Assembly (NCBI GenBank): GCA_046347015.1
Contig: JAXMHA010000011.1
Coordinates: forward strand, 1-64,000
Source of the DNA: Dokdonella_A sp046347015
GTDB lineage: Bacteria > Pseudomonadota > Gammaproteobacteria > Xanthomonadales > Rhodanobacteraceae
Reading direction: 5' to 3'
DNA length: 64,000 nt
Within the stretch, counting starts at the first letter, position 1, and the number at the start of each line of letters is the position of its first letter. The notes beneath the pieces were generated by a model. It was not told the origin of the DNA, searched no databases, and was given only the letters and a program-made list of their open reading frames with translations. Shown piece after piece: positions 17,535 to 25,969 of the stretch. A program made the translations under genes and the position numbers.

Positions 17535-18405
17535 ATGATGCTTTGGTCGAAAGCCGGCAACTCGCAACGCCTTGACGGTGGCGCGATGTTTGGCAGTGCG
17601 CCGCAGGCGCTGTGGCGGCGTTGGCGTGAACCGGATGCGGAAAACCGCATTCCGCTTGCGTGCCGGAGCCTGCTGGTCGAGGACCTCGATGGCCGCAACG
17701 TGCCGTTCGAAACCGGAATCGGAGCGTTCTTCGAACCGGTTTTGCGCGAACGCTACGGCGTGGTGGAAGCCGGCCACGTCCTGCTGGACAGTCTCGCGGA
17801 GGCAGGCTTCACGCACGAGGACATCGACGTCGTTGTGCTGTCGCACCTGCATTTCGACCACGCCGGCCGGACTCCCCGATGCCTGGGAGAAAGGGCAATC
17901 GCCACGGCTGTTGTTCCCGGAGGTGGCGTATCTCGTCTCCGCAACCCATTGGCCGCGCGCCGTGAATCCGCACCCTCGCGACCGGGCGTCGTTCATTCCC
18001 GGCTTGACGGAATTGCTGGAAGCCTCGCGGCGGCTGGGACTCGTCGACGGCGGCCATTCGCCGACACTCGGTCCGGATGTGCGCTTCCACTACAGCGACG
18101 GGCATGCTCCCGGACCGATGCTGGCCGAGCTCGTGACCGGCGGATCCGCGCCGGGCATCGTCTTCTGCGCCGACCTGATTCCCGGGCGCCCTTGGGTACA
18201 CGTGCCGGTCACGATGGGATACGACCGCTTCCCCGAACGCCTGATCGAGGAAAAGCGGGCGTTCCTCGGCGACCAGTTCGAGCGCGACGTGCGTTTGTCC
18301 TTCACCCACGATCCGGACTGCGCCACGGCGCGCGTGGCGCGTGATGCGTCGGGCCGGTTCGCGACGTTCGATGAAAGTCCAATGCTTGCAGGCGAGGAGG
18401 CCTGA
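17535..18405 (+). pseudogene. MBL-fold metallo-hydrolase, split by a +1 frameshift
   Basis: Two overlapping frames together make one metallo-beta-lactamase-fold hydrolase of about 290 residues. The first, from ATG 17535, carries the N-terminal strands and the metal motif SHLHFDHAG; the second continues with GLPDAWEKG and the later metal-binding H of YSDGHAPG, then DLIPGRPWVH and FTHDPDCA. The switch needs one base to be skipped in the run GGCCGG at 17865-17870, directly after the motif HxHxDH; read that way the sequence becomes HFDHAGGLPDAW, as expected. As written, the protein would be truncated soon after its metal site and be inactive. A base-calling error is as likely as a true mutation. 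The family includes lactonases and other hydrolases; no substrate can be assigned. Confidence 0.8.
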
Positions 18406-18411
18406 ACCCGA

Positions 18412-19134
18412 ATGGCCAAGGCAAAGCGTTCCGGGACTGCCGGAGTCATCGTTGCCCTCATCGTCATCCTGATCGCTGTGGCCGGCACCTGGGGAATCCG
18501 CCGGCACCGCGCGGCCCAGGAATCCGGAGCCACGGCGGCCGGCGGCGCGACTGCCAGCGCGATCCACGTCGATGCCTCGCGCGTCGACCCGGCGAATGAA
18601 GGCAAGATCATCACCTTGCATGGCCAACTCGACATCGGCCAGCCGGCGTCCGACCGGCAGCTCGGGGTGTCGTCCGATGCGGTGGCGTTGTATCGCATCG
18701 TGATGATGCGGCAATGGCTCGAAACCTGTCCCGCGGGCGGTCCCTGCCGGTACGAGGAGGTGTGGTCCGACCAGCCGATCCACTCGGCGAAGTTCAAGGA
18801 GCCCGCCGGTCACCAGAATCCGGAGAAGATGCCGTTCCGTTCCGCCCGCTTCACCGCGCGCGAACTGAAGATCGGCGCGTACCGGATTTCCGCGGCACTG
18901 CTGGCATCGGACCGGAAGCCGGCACCGTATCCAGTGACGGTGGCGAAGATTGCACCGAACCTCGCGGCGACGTTCCGTGACAACAACGGCGCGCTTTACT
19001 CCGGCAACGATCCGGCGCACGCGCAGGTGGGCGACTTGCAGGTCGTCTACCGGATCGTGCCGGGAGGCGAGGTCACGGTGACGGGCGTGCAGCGCGGCGA
19101 CGCGGTCATTCCGGCGCCGAAGGTCACCCATTGA
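18412..19134 (+). CDS. TMEM43 family membrane protein
   Basis: 240 residues with one N-terminal membrane segment (about 11-28) and a large soluble domain. The segment YRIVMMRQWLETC followed by EEVWSDQPIHSAKF and PEKMPFRSARFTA reads like the central repeat of TMEM43/LUMA proteins, in which a Met-Arg-Gln-Trp-type motif precedes a W-S-D/x-F block. A second weaker copy follows (GDLQVVYRIVPGGEVTVTGVQ). Eukaryotic TMEM43 is an inner nuclear membrane protein; the bacterial relatives have no established role. The gene starts 6 bp after the metallo-hydrolase and is followed closely by a MAPEG protein, so an operon is likely. Two cysteines (TCPAGGPC) form a C-x5-C pair. Confidence 0.75.
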   Translation: MAKAKRSGTAGVIVALIVILIAVAGTWGIRRHRAAQESGATAAGGATASAIHVDASRVDPANEGKIITLHGQLDIGQPASDRQLGVSSDAVALYRIVMMRQWLETCPAGGPCRYEEVWSDQPIHSAKFKEPAGHQNPEKMPFRSARFTARELKIGAYRISAALLASDRKPAPYPVTVAKIAPNLAATFRDNNGALYSGNDPAHAQVGDLQVVYRIVPGGEVTVTGVQRGDAVIPAPKVTH

Positions 19135-19153
19135 TGACCCGCGGGGCCTTGGA

Positions 19154-19540
19154 GTGTCGATAACGGCGATTTACACGGCGCTGTGCGCGCTGCTGGTGCT
19201 GTTCCTGGCCGCACGCGTTTCGCTCGCGCGCCGCTCGGCCCACGTCGGCATTGGCGATGGCGGCGACCGGTTGCTGCTCCGGCGCATCCGGGCGCATGCG
19301 AACGCCGTCGAGAGCATCCCGATCGCGCTGTTGCTCCTGCTGGTCCTCGAACTGGCGCGGGTGCGCCCGACGCTGCTGCACGTGTTCGGCGTGACGCTGG
19401 TCGTTGGCCGGGTCCTGCACGCCATCGGCCTGTCACGCAGCGGCGGCACGACCCCGGAGCGGTTCATCGGGACAGCACTGACCTGGCTCGACATCCTCGC
19501 GATGTCGCTGCTGGTCCTGTGGCGCGCGTTCGGCGGCTGA
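19154..19540 (+). CDS. MAPEG family membrane protein
   Basis: 128 residues with a GTG start at 19154 preceded by TTGGA. Four membrane segments and the pattern RIRAHANAVESIPIALLLLLVLE match the MAPEG family (membrane-associated proteins in eicosanoid and glutathione metabolism; YecN-like in bacteria). The conserved R-x-x-x-N-x-x-E/P core in the second segment is present. Bacterial members bind glutathione in some cases, but their physiological roles are mostly unknown. The last gene of a run that also holds the TMEM43 protein; it converges on the sensor kinase gene with only 5 bp between them. Confidence 0.85.
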   Translation: MSITAIYTALCALLVLFLAARVSLARRSAHVGIGDGGDRLLLRRIRAHANAVESIPIALLLLLVLELARVRPTLLHVFGVTLVVGRVLHAIGLSRSGGTTPERFIGTALTWLDILAMSLLVLWRAFGG

Positions 19541-19545
19541 GCAGG

Positions 19546-20916
19546 TCAGGCAGTGGCGGCCGCCGGAAGCTCGATCTGCACGAGCAGTCCGCCGCCGTCG
19601 GCGTTTTTCGCGCTGATCGTGCCGCCAAGCTGGTGGATCGCACGCCACGCGATCGCGAGCCCGAGACCCGTACCGCCGGATGCGCGGGTGCGCGCCGTAT
19701 CGGTCCGGAAAAACGGTTCGAAGATCCGCTCGAGCTGGTTCTCCGGTACGCCCGGGCCATGGTCGCGCACCGCAATCATGACGCGGCGGCCATCCGGGCC
19801 GGATGGGCTCATCCGCACGCTGACCGTCGTGCCGTCGGCCGTGAACGCGAGGGCGTTGCGGACGACGTTTTCCAGCGCGCTGTACAACGCATCCCGCGAA
19901 CCGACCACGTTCTGGTGCGCGCACTCGGCCAGCACGACCTTGCGTCCCCGCGGTGCGCCTTCGTAGGCCGCATTGGTGATGACGTTCTCGAGCAGGTCAT
20001 CGAGCGCGATGACCTCGCTCGCCGATTGCCGTCCTGCCTCGAGGCGCGAGAGTTCCAGCGCCTGGGCCAGCATGGCCTCGAGCCGGTCGGCCTCGCTCTC
20101 GATGCGGTCGAGCGATGCCTGCCGCAGCGCCGCGTCGCCGTCGCGGGCCAGTTCCAGCGCGACCCGCAGCCGGGCCAGCGGCGAGCGCATTTCGTGCGAC
20201 ACGTCGCGTACCAGCCGGCGGTGGCTTTCGATCAGGTTCATGATCCGCTCGGCCATGCGGTCGAACTCGCGCGCCAGCGCGACCACTTCGGCGCTGCGGC
20301 CGAACGGAATCTCGCCCACCCGCGCGTCGAGGTCGCCGGCGGCAAACCGACGCGCGCTGGTCCGGATGCGCGTCAGCGGCGCGGCCACGTAGCCTGCGAT
20401 CAGGGACGCGGCCAGCGCGCTTACCAGCAGCGCGATCCCGATGTTGGCCCAGAACGTCGCCGTCCGCCGTGCGATCATCCGGGTCAGGAAGTTCCCTTCG
20501 CGCACCGCGACTCCGATCAGTTGGGCGCCATCGGGTGCGGTCATCGCGAGCGCCATCGTGTGCGGCGTCATGTATTCGCCGGCGCCACCCGCCACGGCCC
20601 GCTCCGCGTCGACCGCATCGGGCGTCGGTTCGCGGCCGAGCAGGTCGACTTCATGCGCATCGAAGATGTACACGCGGATCGCCTGCGCGCTGCCGGCGGC
20701 ATTGAGCCACGTGCGCAGTTCGGCCGGGTTCTGCATGTCGATGTGGTGCTGCGTGTGGCGCAGCAGGTCGCTCATCGCCGCTTGCAGCCGGGTCAGGTCC
20801 GACCCCGGCAGCCGCGCGTTCTCGTAGTCGCTGGTGATGAGCCAGGCGAACGCGACCAGGACCGCGACCGTGGCGACCCAGACCGCGACGAAAACACGCC
20901 AGAACAGCCGCCGCAT
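19546..20916 (-). CDS. CpxA-like sensor histidine kinase
   Basis: 456 residues. A membrane segment at about 8-28, a periplasmic sensor domain to about 155, a second membrane segment at about 157-180, then a HAMP domain, the dimerisation helix with the H-box VSHEMRSPLARLRVALELAR (split here as VSHEMRSPLARL, His241), and an ATPase domain with the N box ENVVRNAL, DHGPGVP (G1) and GGTGLGLAI (G2). The H-box wording and the layout resemble CpxA, which senses envelope stress. It follows its response regulator gene by 40 bp on the minus strand. The periplasmic domain is longer than its core fold needs and its signal is unknown. Confidence 0.9.
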   Translation of the reverse strand: MRRLFWRVFVAVWVATVAVLVAFAWLITSDYENARLPGSDLTRLQAAMSDLLRHTQHHIDMQNPAELRTWLNAAGSAQAIRVYIFDAHEVDLLGREPTPDAVDAERAVAGGAGEYMTPHTMALAMTAPDGAQLIGVAVREGNFLTRMIARRTATFWANIGIALLVSALAASLIAGYVAAPLTRIRTSARRFAAGDLDARVGEIPFGRSAEVVALAREFDRMAERIMNLIESHRRLVRDVSHEMRSPLARLRVALELARDGDAALRQASLDRIESEADRLEAMLAQALELSRLEAGRQSASEVIALDDLLENVITNAAYEGAPRGRKVVLAECAHQNVVGSRDALYSALENVVRNALAFTADGTTVSVRMSPSGPDGRRVMIAVRDHGPGVPENQLERIFEPFFRTDTARTRASGGTGLGLAIAWRAIHQLGGTISAKNADGGGLLVQIELPAAATA

Positions 20917-20956
20917 CAGCGCGCCGCCGGACCGGACGTCACCACGCGGCGGGGAT

Positions 20957-21664
20957 TCACGGACTTTCCTCGCCGCCGAGACGCAGCAGCAGGTAGCCGC
21001 CGCGGTGCACGGTGGTGATCGGGGATGCCTCCGGACCGATCTTGCCGAGCTTGCGCCGCAAATTGGAGATGTGCACGTCGATCGAACGGTCGAACGGCCC
21101 GAGCGGACGCCCGAGCACGGTCTGTGAAATGCGCGCCTTGCTGACGACGCGCCCGGCCTCGCGCACCAGCAGCGCCAACAGGTCGAATTCGGTGGCCGTG
21201 AGCGTCAGGGCCTTGCCGTCGAGCGTCGCGGAACGCGACGACGCGAGCAGGCGGATCGGCCCGTTCTGCAGGTCGGCCAGCAGTTCGACCCCGTCGCCGT
21301 GCGCGCGGCGCAGGACCGCCCGCAGCCGCGCCGAAAGCTCGCGCGGGTTGCAGGGCTTGCCGATGTAGTCGTCGGCGCCGAGTTCGAGCCCGGCGATGCG
21401 GTCGATGTCTTCGCCGAGGGCCGTCAGCATCAGCACCGGTATTGCCGAGTTGCGGCGCAATTCGCGCAGGGCGTCGAGGCCGGACGTCTCCGGCAGCATG
21501 ACGTCGAGCACGATCGCATCGTAGCTTCCATTGCGCGACTGGATCTGCAGGTGTTCCGCATCGTGCGCGACCTCGACCTCGAAGCCGTCGCGCGCGAGGA
21601 AATCGCGCAGCAATTCCGCGAGTTCCACGTCATCGTCGACCAGCAGGATCCGGCTGCGGCTCAT
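20957..21664 (-). CDS. OmpR/CpxR-like response regulator
   Basis: 235 residues from ATG 21664, which gives MSRSRILLVDDD; an upstream ATG would add 11 unlikely residues. The receiver domain has the acidic pocket DDD at 10-12, the phosphorylated Asp54 in DAIVLDVMLPE, Thr in MLTALG and Lys in YIGKPCNPREL. The output is a winged-helix domain (TATEFDLLALL, FDRSIDVHISNLRRKLG). With its adjacent kinase it forms a two-component system of the Cpx type. Target genes are not evident; no Cpx-like spacer or spy gene is adjacent. Confidence 0.92.
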   Translation of the reverse strand: MSRSRILLVDDDVELAELLRDFLARDGFEVEVAHDAEHLQIQSRNGSYDAIVLDVMLPETSGLDALRELRRNSAIPVLMLTALGEDIDRIAGLELGADDYIGKPCNPRELSARLRAVLRRAHGDGVELLADLQNGPIRLLASSRSATLDGKALTLTATEFDLLALLVREAGRVVSKARISQTVLGRPLGPFDRSIDVHISNLRRKLGKIGPEASPITTVHRGGYLLLRLGGEESP

Positions 21665-21755
21665 CGCGACAGCATAGCCCGCAGACCGCTGCCGCAAGGG
21701 CCGCGGGCCGACATTTGCAGGACTTTACCTGCCGGCGCGGCCCGGGGCCGGAGCC

Positions 21756-23315
21756 TCAGGGAGCCTCGTCGGCCGCGGCAGCGCGCATCGGTGCCGCGTG
21801 GGGTTTCGAGTTGCCCCCGGCCTGGTGGTGCACGGCCGTCAGGCGCCGCATCGGCAGTACCAGCAGGAATGACACCACGGTGATCGCGATGCCCCAGTAG
21901 CCGAGCTGGTTGAAGAGGTGCGTGTAGATCGGCATCGTCTGCACCGGATCGGTGATGCCTTCCGGGACCGCCGCGAAATTGGCGACGATGCCACCGAGGT
22001 ACTGCGAAATGCCGGAGGCGACGAAGTACGCGCCCATCATGAAGCCGCCCATTCGCGCCGGCACGTAGCGGGCGATCATCGCGAGGCCGAGGCCCGATGT
22101 CAGCAGTTCGCCGAGCGATCCGAACAGGTAACCCCAAACCATCACCCACGACGATGTCTTGCCGGGCGACGTCGTGAAGCTCGCCGCCGCGCCATAGATG
22201 AAGAATCCGAGTGCGACCGCGGCGAAACCGAGCGCGAACTTCGATGCGATCGACAGGTCGCGCCCCTGGTTGCCGAAATGCGTGTACAGGTAGGCGAGGA
22301 TCGGCGACAGGATCATGATCCAGATCGGGTTGAATGCCTGGAATTGCGCCGGCGACCACGTCCACAAGTGCAGGCCGAACAGGTCGAAGCTCCAGTCCAC
22401 GTTGCGCAACGCGAACAAGTTCAGCGACGTCGACATCTGCTGGTAGAACACGAAGAAGAAGATCGTCTGGATGGTCAGGATCAGCGCGGCGATGAGTCCG
22501 GCGCGTTCGTCGCGGTGGCTGCGGGCGATCAGGTACGTGAAGATGCCCAGCAGCACGATTCCGGCGGCGTAGACGAAAATCCGCGCGACGTCCTCGTACT
22601 GCAACACCACCGCGGCCCCGATGGCGCACAAGACCGCGCCGCCGATCACGAGCGCGAAGTGGCCCCAGGCGAACGGCTTGTCGTCGGGCACCGAGCCGAT
22701 GTGGCGCATCGCCTGGGCCATGAACCAGTAGTTGACGAGGCCAATGACCAAGCCGAGGCTGCAGACGCCGAACGCCGCATGCCAGCCGAATTCGCTGTGG
22801 TAGGTCGCGTTGACGTAGTCCTTGATCCATGGTGTCAGCAGCATCGACACCGTCGATCCGATGTTGACCGCCATGTAGTAGATCGTGAACGCGCTGTCGA
22901 TTTTGGAGTCGTCGCCCTCGTAGATCTTGCGCACCAGGTTCCCGGCATTGGGCTTGAACAGGCCGTTGCCGACCACGATGACCGACAGCGCGCCGAACAG
23001 CGCCCAGGTGTTTTCGCTGGGCATCGCCATCAGGCCGTAGCCGATGCCGAGGATGATCGCGCCCAGCAGCATCGTGCGGCGCGTGCCGAGGATCTTGTCG
23101 CCGATCCAGCCGCCGATCGCCGGGGCCACGTAGATCAGCGCCGCCGCCGCGCTCCACACGAGGTTGGCGCGGTCGTCCGGGAAGCCGAGCCGCTGCACCA
23201 TGTAGTACACGATCAGCGCCTGCATGCCGTAGAAGCCGAAGCGCTCCCACAGCTCGATCAGGAAGACGGTGCTGAACGAGCGGGTCTTGGACGGGATGGC
23301 GGTCTGGGTCGTCAT
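21756..23315 (-). CDS. POT family proton-coupled oligopeptide transporter
   Basis: 519 residues from ATG 23315 (MTTQTAIPSKTRSF). The first helix has the POT signature E-x-x-E-R-F (IELWERFGFYGMQ), which binds protons and peptide, followed by a second signature in helices 4-5 (GNGLFKPN). About 14 membrane segments are visible. The transporter brings di- and tripeptides into the cytoplasm with protons. The last loop and tail are short and charged. The gene stands between the two-component system and divergent prmC; no peptide-use operon surrounds it. Confidence 0.92.
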   Translation of the reverse strand: MTTQTAIPSKTRSFSTVFLIELWERFGFYGMQALIVYYMVQRLGFPDDRANLVWSAAAALIYVAPAIGGWIGDKILGTRRTMLLGAIILGIGYGLMAMPSENTWALFGALSVIVVGNGLFKPNAGNLVRKIYEGDDSKIDSAFTIYYMAVNIGSTVSMLLTPWIKDYVNATYHSEFGWHAAFGVCSLGLVIGLVNYWFMAQAMRHIGSVPDDKPFAWGHFALVIGGAVLCAIGAAVVLQYEDVARIFVYAAGIVLLGIFTYLIARSHRDERAGLIAALILTIQTIFFFVFYQQMSTSLNLFALRNVDWSFDLFGLHLWTWSPAQFQAFNPIWIMILSPILAYLYTHFGNQGRDLSIASKFALGFAAVALGFFIYGAAASFTTSPGKTSSWVMVWGYLFGSLGELLTSGLGLAMIARYVPARMGGFMMGAYFVASGISQYLGGIVANFAAVPEGITDPVQTMPIYTHLFNQLGYWGIAITVVSFLLVLPMRRLTAVHHQAGGNSKPHAAPMRAAAADEAP

Positions 23316-23562
23316 CGGGTTTCGCCGGAATGGAGGAGGGGGCTGGCGCCGCGCGGCCGCTCCGTCACCCGGGGCGTCGAGGCGCGGCTTTTGGCGGCGT
23401 GAGAGTAGCCGAATGCGGCCAGCCCCGCACGCGCGGTGCAGCATCGCCAGGACCATCCCCGGGCGGGCAATCCGTGCGCGGATGCATGTGGCAATCCGCC
23501 AGCCGGCCGGACATCATGTCGCCGGATCGCGATCAACGGGGTCTTCCCGGGACGTGCAAGCA

Positions 23563-24417
23563 ATGCCGAGCACCATTCGTGGGCTGCTGGGAATCGCCAT
23601 CGGCAAGCTGCACGGTGAAGACCGTGCCAACGAGGCTTCGATCCTGCTCGGGTACGTGATGGGGCTATCACGTGCCGGGCTTGTCGCGCATGCGCAGGAC
23701 CCGGTCGACGACGCACGGTGCGCCCGGTTCGCGGAGTTGGTGACGCGTCGAGCGCAAGGCGAGCCGATTGCGTATCTCGTTGGCTCGCGGGGCTTCCACG
23801 CACTCGAACTCCGGGTCACGCCTGACGTATTGATTCCCCGGGCGGAAACCGAAGTGCTCGTCGACGTCGCGTTGCGGCGGATTCCGGCTGGCGCAAGTTG
23901 CGCCGTTGCCGACCTCGGCACCGGTTCCGGCGCGGTCGCCCTCGCCATCGCGCACGCGCGGCCGCGGGCGTCGGTCGTGGCGACGGACGCGAGCGCCGCG
24001 GCGCTCGAAGTCGCGCGGGCAAACGCCGTTCGCCTCAGCTTGCCGAATGTCGAATTCGAGTTGGGCGACTGGTGTGACGCGCTGGGCAATGCGCGCTTCG
24101 ACATCATCGCGTCGAACCCGCCCTACGTTCGCATCGACGATCCCCACCTCACCGCCGGCGACCTGCGGTACGAGCCGCAGGCGGCGCTGGCCAGCGGCGT
24201 CGACGGACTCGATGCAATCCGCTCGATAGTCCGGGATGCGTGCGCCTGCTTGCGGGATGGTGGCTGGCTCCTGCTGGAGCACGGTTACGAGCAGGGCGAT
24301 GCGGTCCGCGACTTGCTGACGCGGCGTGGCTACGCAGAGGTTTTTTCCGAACGCGATCTCGAAGGGCGCGAGCGCGTCAGCGGCGGCCGGTCGCGTCAGG
24401 CTTCCGCATCCGCATAG
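23563..24417 (+). CDS. prmC: Peptide chain release factor N(5)-glutamine methyltransferase
   Basis: 284 residues from ATG 23563. The N-terminal helical domain includes RAQGEPIAYLVGSRGF, the SAM-binding motif is LGTGSGAVALAIA, and the catalytic motif is SNPPYV, all as in PrmC/HemK. The enzyme methylates the Gln of the GGQ motif in release factors RF1 and RF2. The frame is open well upstream of 23563 but that part overlaps the divergent transporter promoter and is not conserved-looking. prfA is not adjacent in this window. The last 22 bp overlap, convergently, the orphan symporter fragment. Confidence 0.95.
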   Translation: MPSTIRGLLGIAIGKLHGEDRANEASILLGYVMGLSRAGLVAHAQDPVDDARCARFAELVTRRAQGEPIAYLVGSRGFHALELRVTPDVLIPRAETEVLVDVALRRIPAGASCAVADLGTGSGAVALAIAHARPRASVVATDASAAALEVARANAVRLSLPNVEFELGDWCDALGNARFDIIASNPPYVRIDDPHLTAGDLRYEPQAALASGVDGLDAIRSIVRDACACLRDGGWLLLEHGYEQGDAVRDLLTRRGYAEVFSERDLEGRERVSGGRSRQASASA

Positions 24418-24611
24418 TCGACCGCCCGGGTCGCGTCCGGAGGCGCGGCGCGGCGCATCGACGCCGCCACCGGAGTCAGCGCGATCGCGACGACGAAGTT
24501 CGCGGCCAGTGCGATCAGGCCGATGTAGACGCCGTAGTGCGTGCCGCCGATGACGAGGGCATATACCGGCTTCAAACCCTGCTGCCACGCCAGTGCGCTG
24601 CCCAGCAGCAT
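24396..24611 (-). pseudogene. Sodium:solute symporter, orphan C-terminal fragment
   Basis: About 70 residues identical in most positions to the C-terminus of the full symporter encoded at 29046-30602: GSALAWQQGLKPVYALVIGG and the two last membrane segments are shared. The stop codon at 24396 lies inside the 3' end of convergent prmC. Upstream the frame runs without a break into a truncated beta-helix sequence (TGSPAINAGNN), so the fragment has no start of its own. The final 20 residues are related to those of the full symporter but clearly diverged, while the 151 bp before them are nearly identical. It is a leftover of a paralogue or of a recombination event. Confidence 0.85.
24461..24611. 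repeat. 151-bp direct repeat, left copy
   Basis: This stretch matches 29120-29270 in the same orientation with only four mismatches by eye (about 97%). It corresponds to the codons for the last two membrane segments of the sodium:solute symporter. Identity stops sharply on one side at the junction with beta-helix sequence and falls to a diverged homologous tail on the other. Confidence 0.93.
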
Positions 24612-25969
24612 CTTCGCGGAGTTGTTGCCCGCATTGATCGCCGGGCTGCCGGTCGCCAGCGCCATCGTCCACGTCGGACTCGCCGTTGTCGGCCAACGGG
24701 AAGCAACAGCGGATCGGAATCGACGGTATCGGGTGGCAGCGTGACGTTCGGATCGGCGGAGCCGACGAGGTTGTTCGAGCCTATCACCGTCACGATTGAG
24801 GCAGCCAGGGTCTGGCTGTATGGGCCGCTGCGTCACCGGCCGCGTTGCCGGCAACAATCGTGCTGTCGAGGTGAACCGCGGGATCATAAACCCAGTGCCA
24901 CTCCAAAGGATGGTCAGCCCGCCGCCTTGGGTCGCGTAGTTGCCGGCAATCGTGCTGTTGGCAATTGCCGCAGCGGTGCTTGCGGCCATGGCACCTCCCG
25001 CAAAGGCGCGGTTGCCGGAAAAGGTGCGGCTGGTGATATTGGCATCGGTGTATGTCGCTCGCACCAGTTCCTCGTAGGGTGTACGGGAACTCCCACTCGA
25101 ACAGTCCGCCCCTGGCGCCATCGGCGACGTTGTTGAATGTCGCACCGGCCACTTGGTAGCCGCCTAGCGTGAATGCACCACCGCCATTGGCATTCTCACC
25201 GCTTCGGTGGCCGTGACGGTGTTGCCGGAAATCGTGCTGCCGATCAGGATCACCGATCTCATCGTGTACGCCGCCGCCCGCGGTGGTCTGATAGTCCGTA
25301 CCACCGCTTGCGCAATCCCTTCCCGCATCCTGTACCGGGCGCGACGACCGAGTTACCACTGACTGCGCTGTTGGTCAGCGCCGTCATGCTGTTGAGCGCC
25401 ACAGTCCGCCGCCGGATGCGACATTGCGATCGACGGCAGTGACGCTGGAGTCGCTGATCGTGCTGTCGACGGCTTGCACGTTGAAGCCGCTCACTGCGCC
25501 GCCACCGTGTCCGCTCAGCCAGGAGCCGCCGCCGGCATTGTTGGTGTGGCAAGCGCTGACGACGACGTGGTCGAGGACCACATACGCGGAGGAAGCTGGC
25601 GACACAGGCGGGCCGCTCGGGTCGGTTCCATCGGCAATGGTCAGGTTCGGCAGCGTCACGGTGCCGGGAATGCCGTAGAAGTTGGGCGCGCCCAGCAGGA
25701 ACACCGCCGAAGCGTTTCCGGAGACCGTCAAGGCTGCGGCGCCCGGTCCGTTGATCGTCAAGGTGTGCACCAGATTCGGTCCGAGCAGGCCGATCGCGAT
25801 CGGGCCTTGCGTCAGCGTGATCGTGCTGCACGCGAGGCTGGTCAGCGTCGATGGTGCTCATCCAGCGCCGTGGCCGCGACCGTGCGCAGCGTGCCGGGCG
25901 AACCGTCGTCGGCGCAGCTCGTGACGGGCAACACCGTCGGCGCGTGATGGGCGGTACGACCGGATTGAC
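24612..25969 (-). pseudogene. Second beta-helix domain, heavily frameshifted and truncated
   Basis: Fragments of a secreted parallel beta-helix protein can be read in all three minus-strand frames: TVLPVTSCADDGSPGTLR near 25925, TLTINGPGAAALTVSGNAS near 25760, VDSTISDSSVTAVDRN near 25440, ILIGSTISGN near 25230, NSTIAGNYATQGGG near 24950, STIVAGNAAGD near 24850, GSNNLVGSADPNVTLPPDT near 24760, and ATGSPAINAGNN at 24620. Reading through needs roughly a dozen frame changes. The last visible piece is the point where related proteins continue toward a DIGAYE ending; here it is cut off and joined in frame to symporter sequence. It repeats the layout of the upstream domain (25970-27459), so the two were probably one tandem-domain protein. 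Confidence 0.75.
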
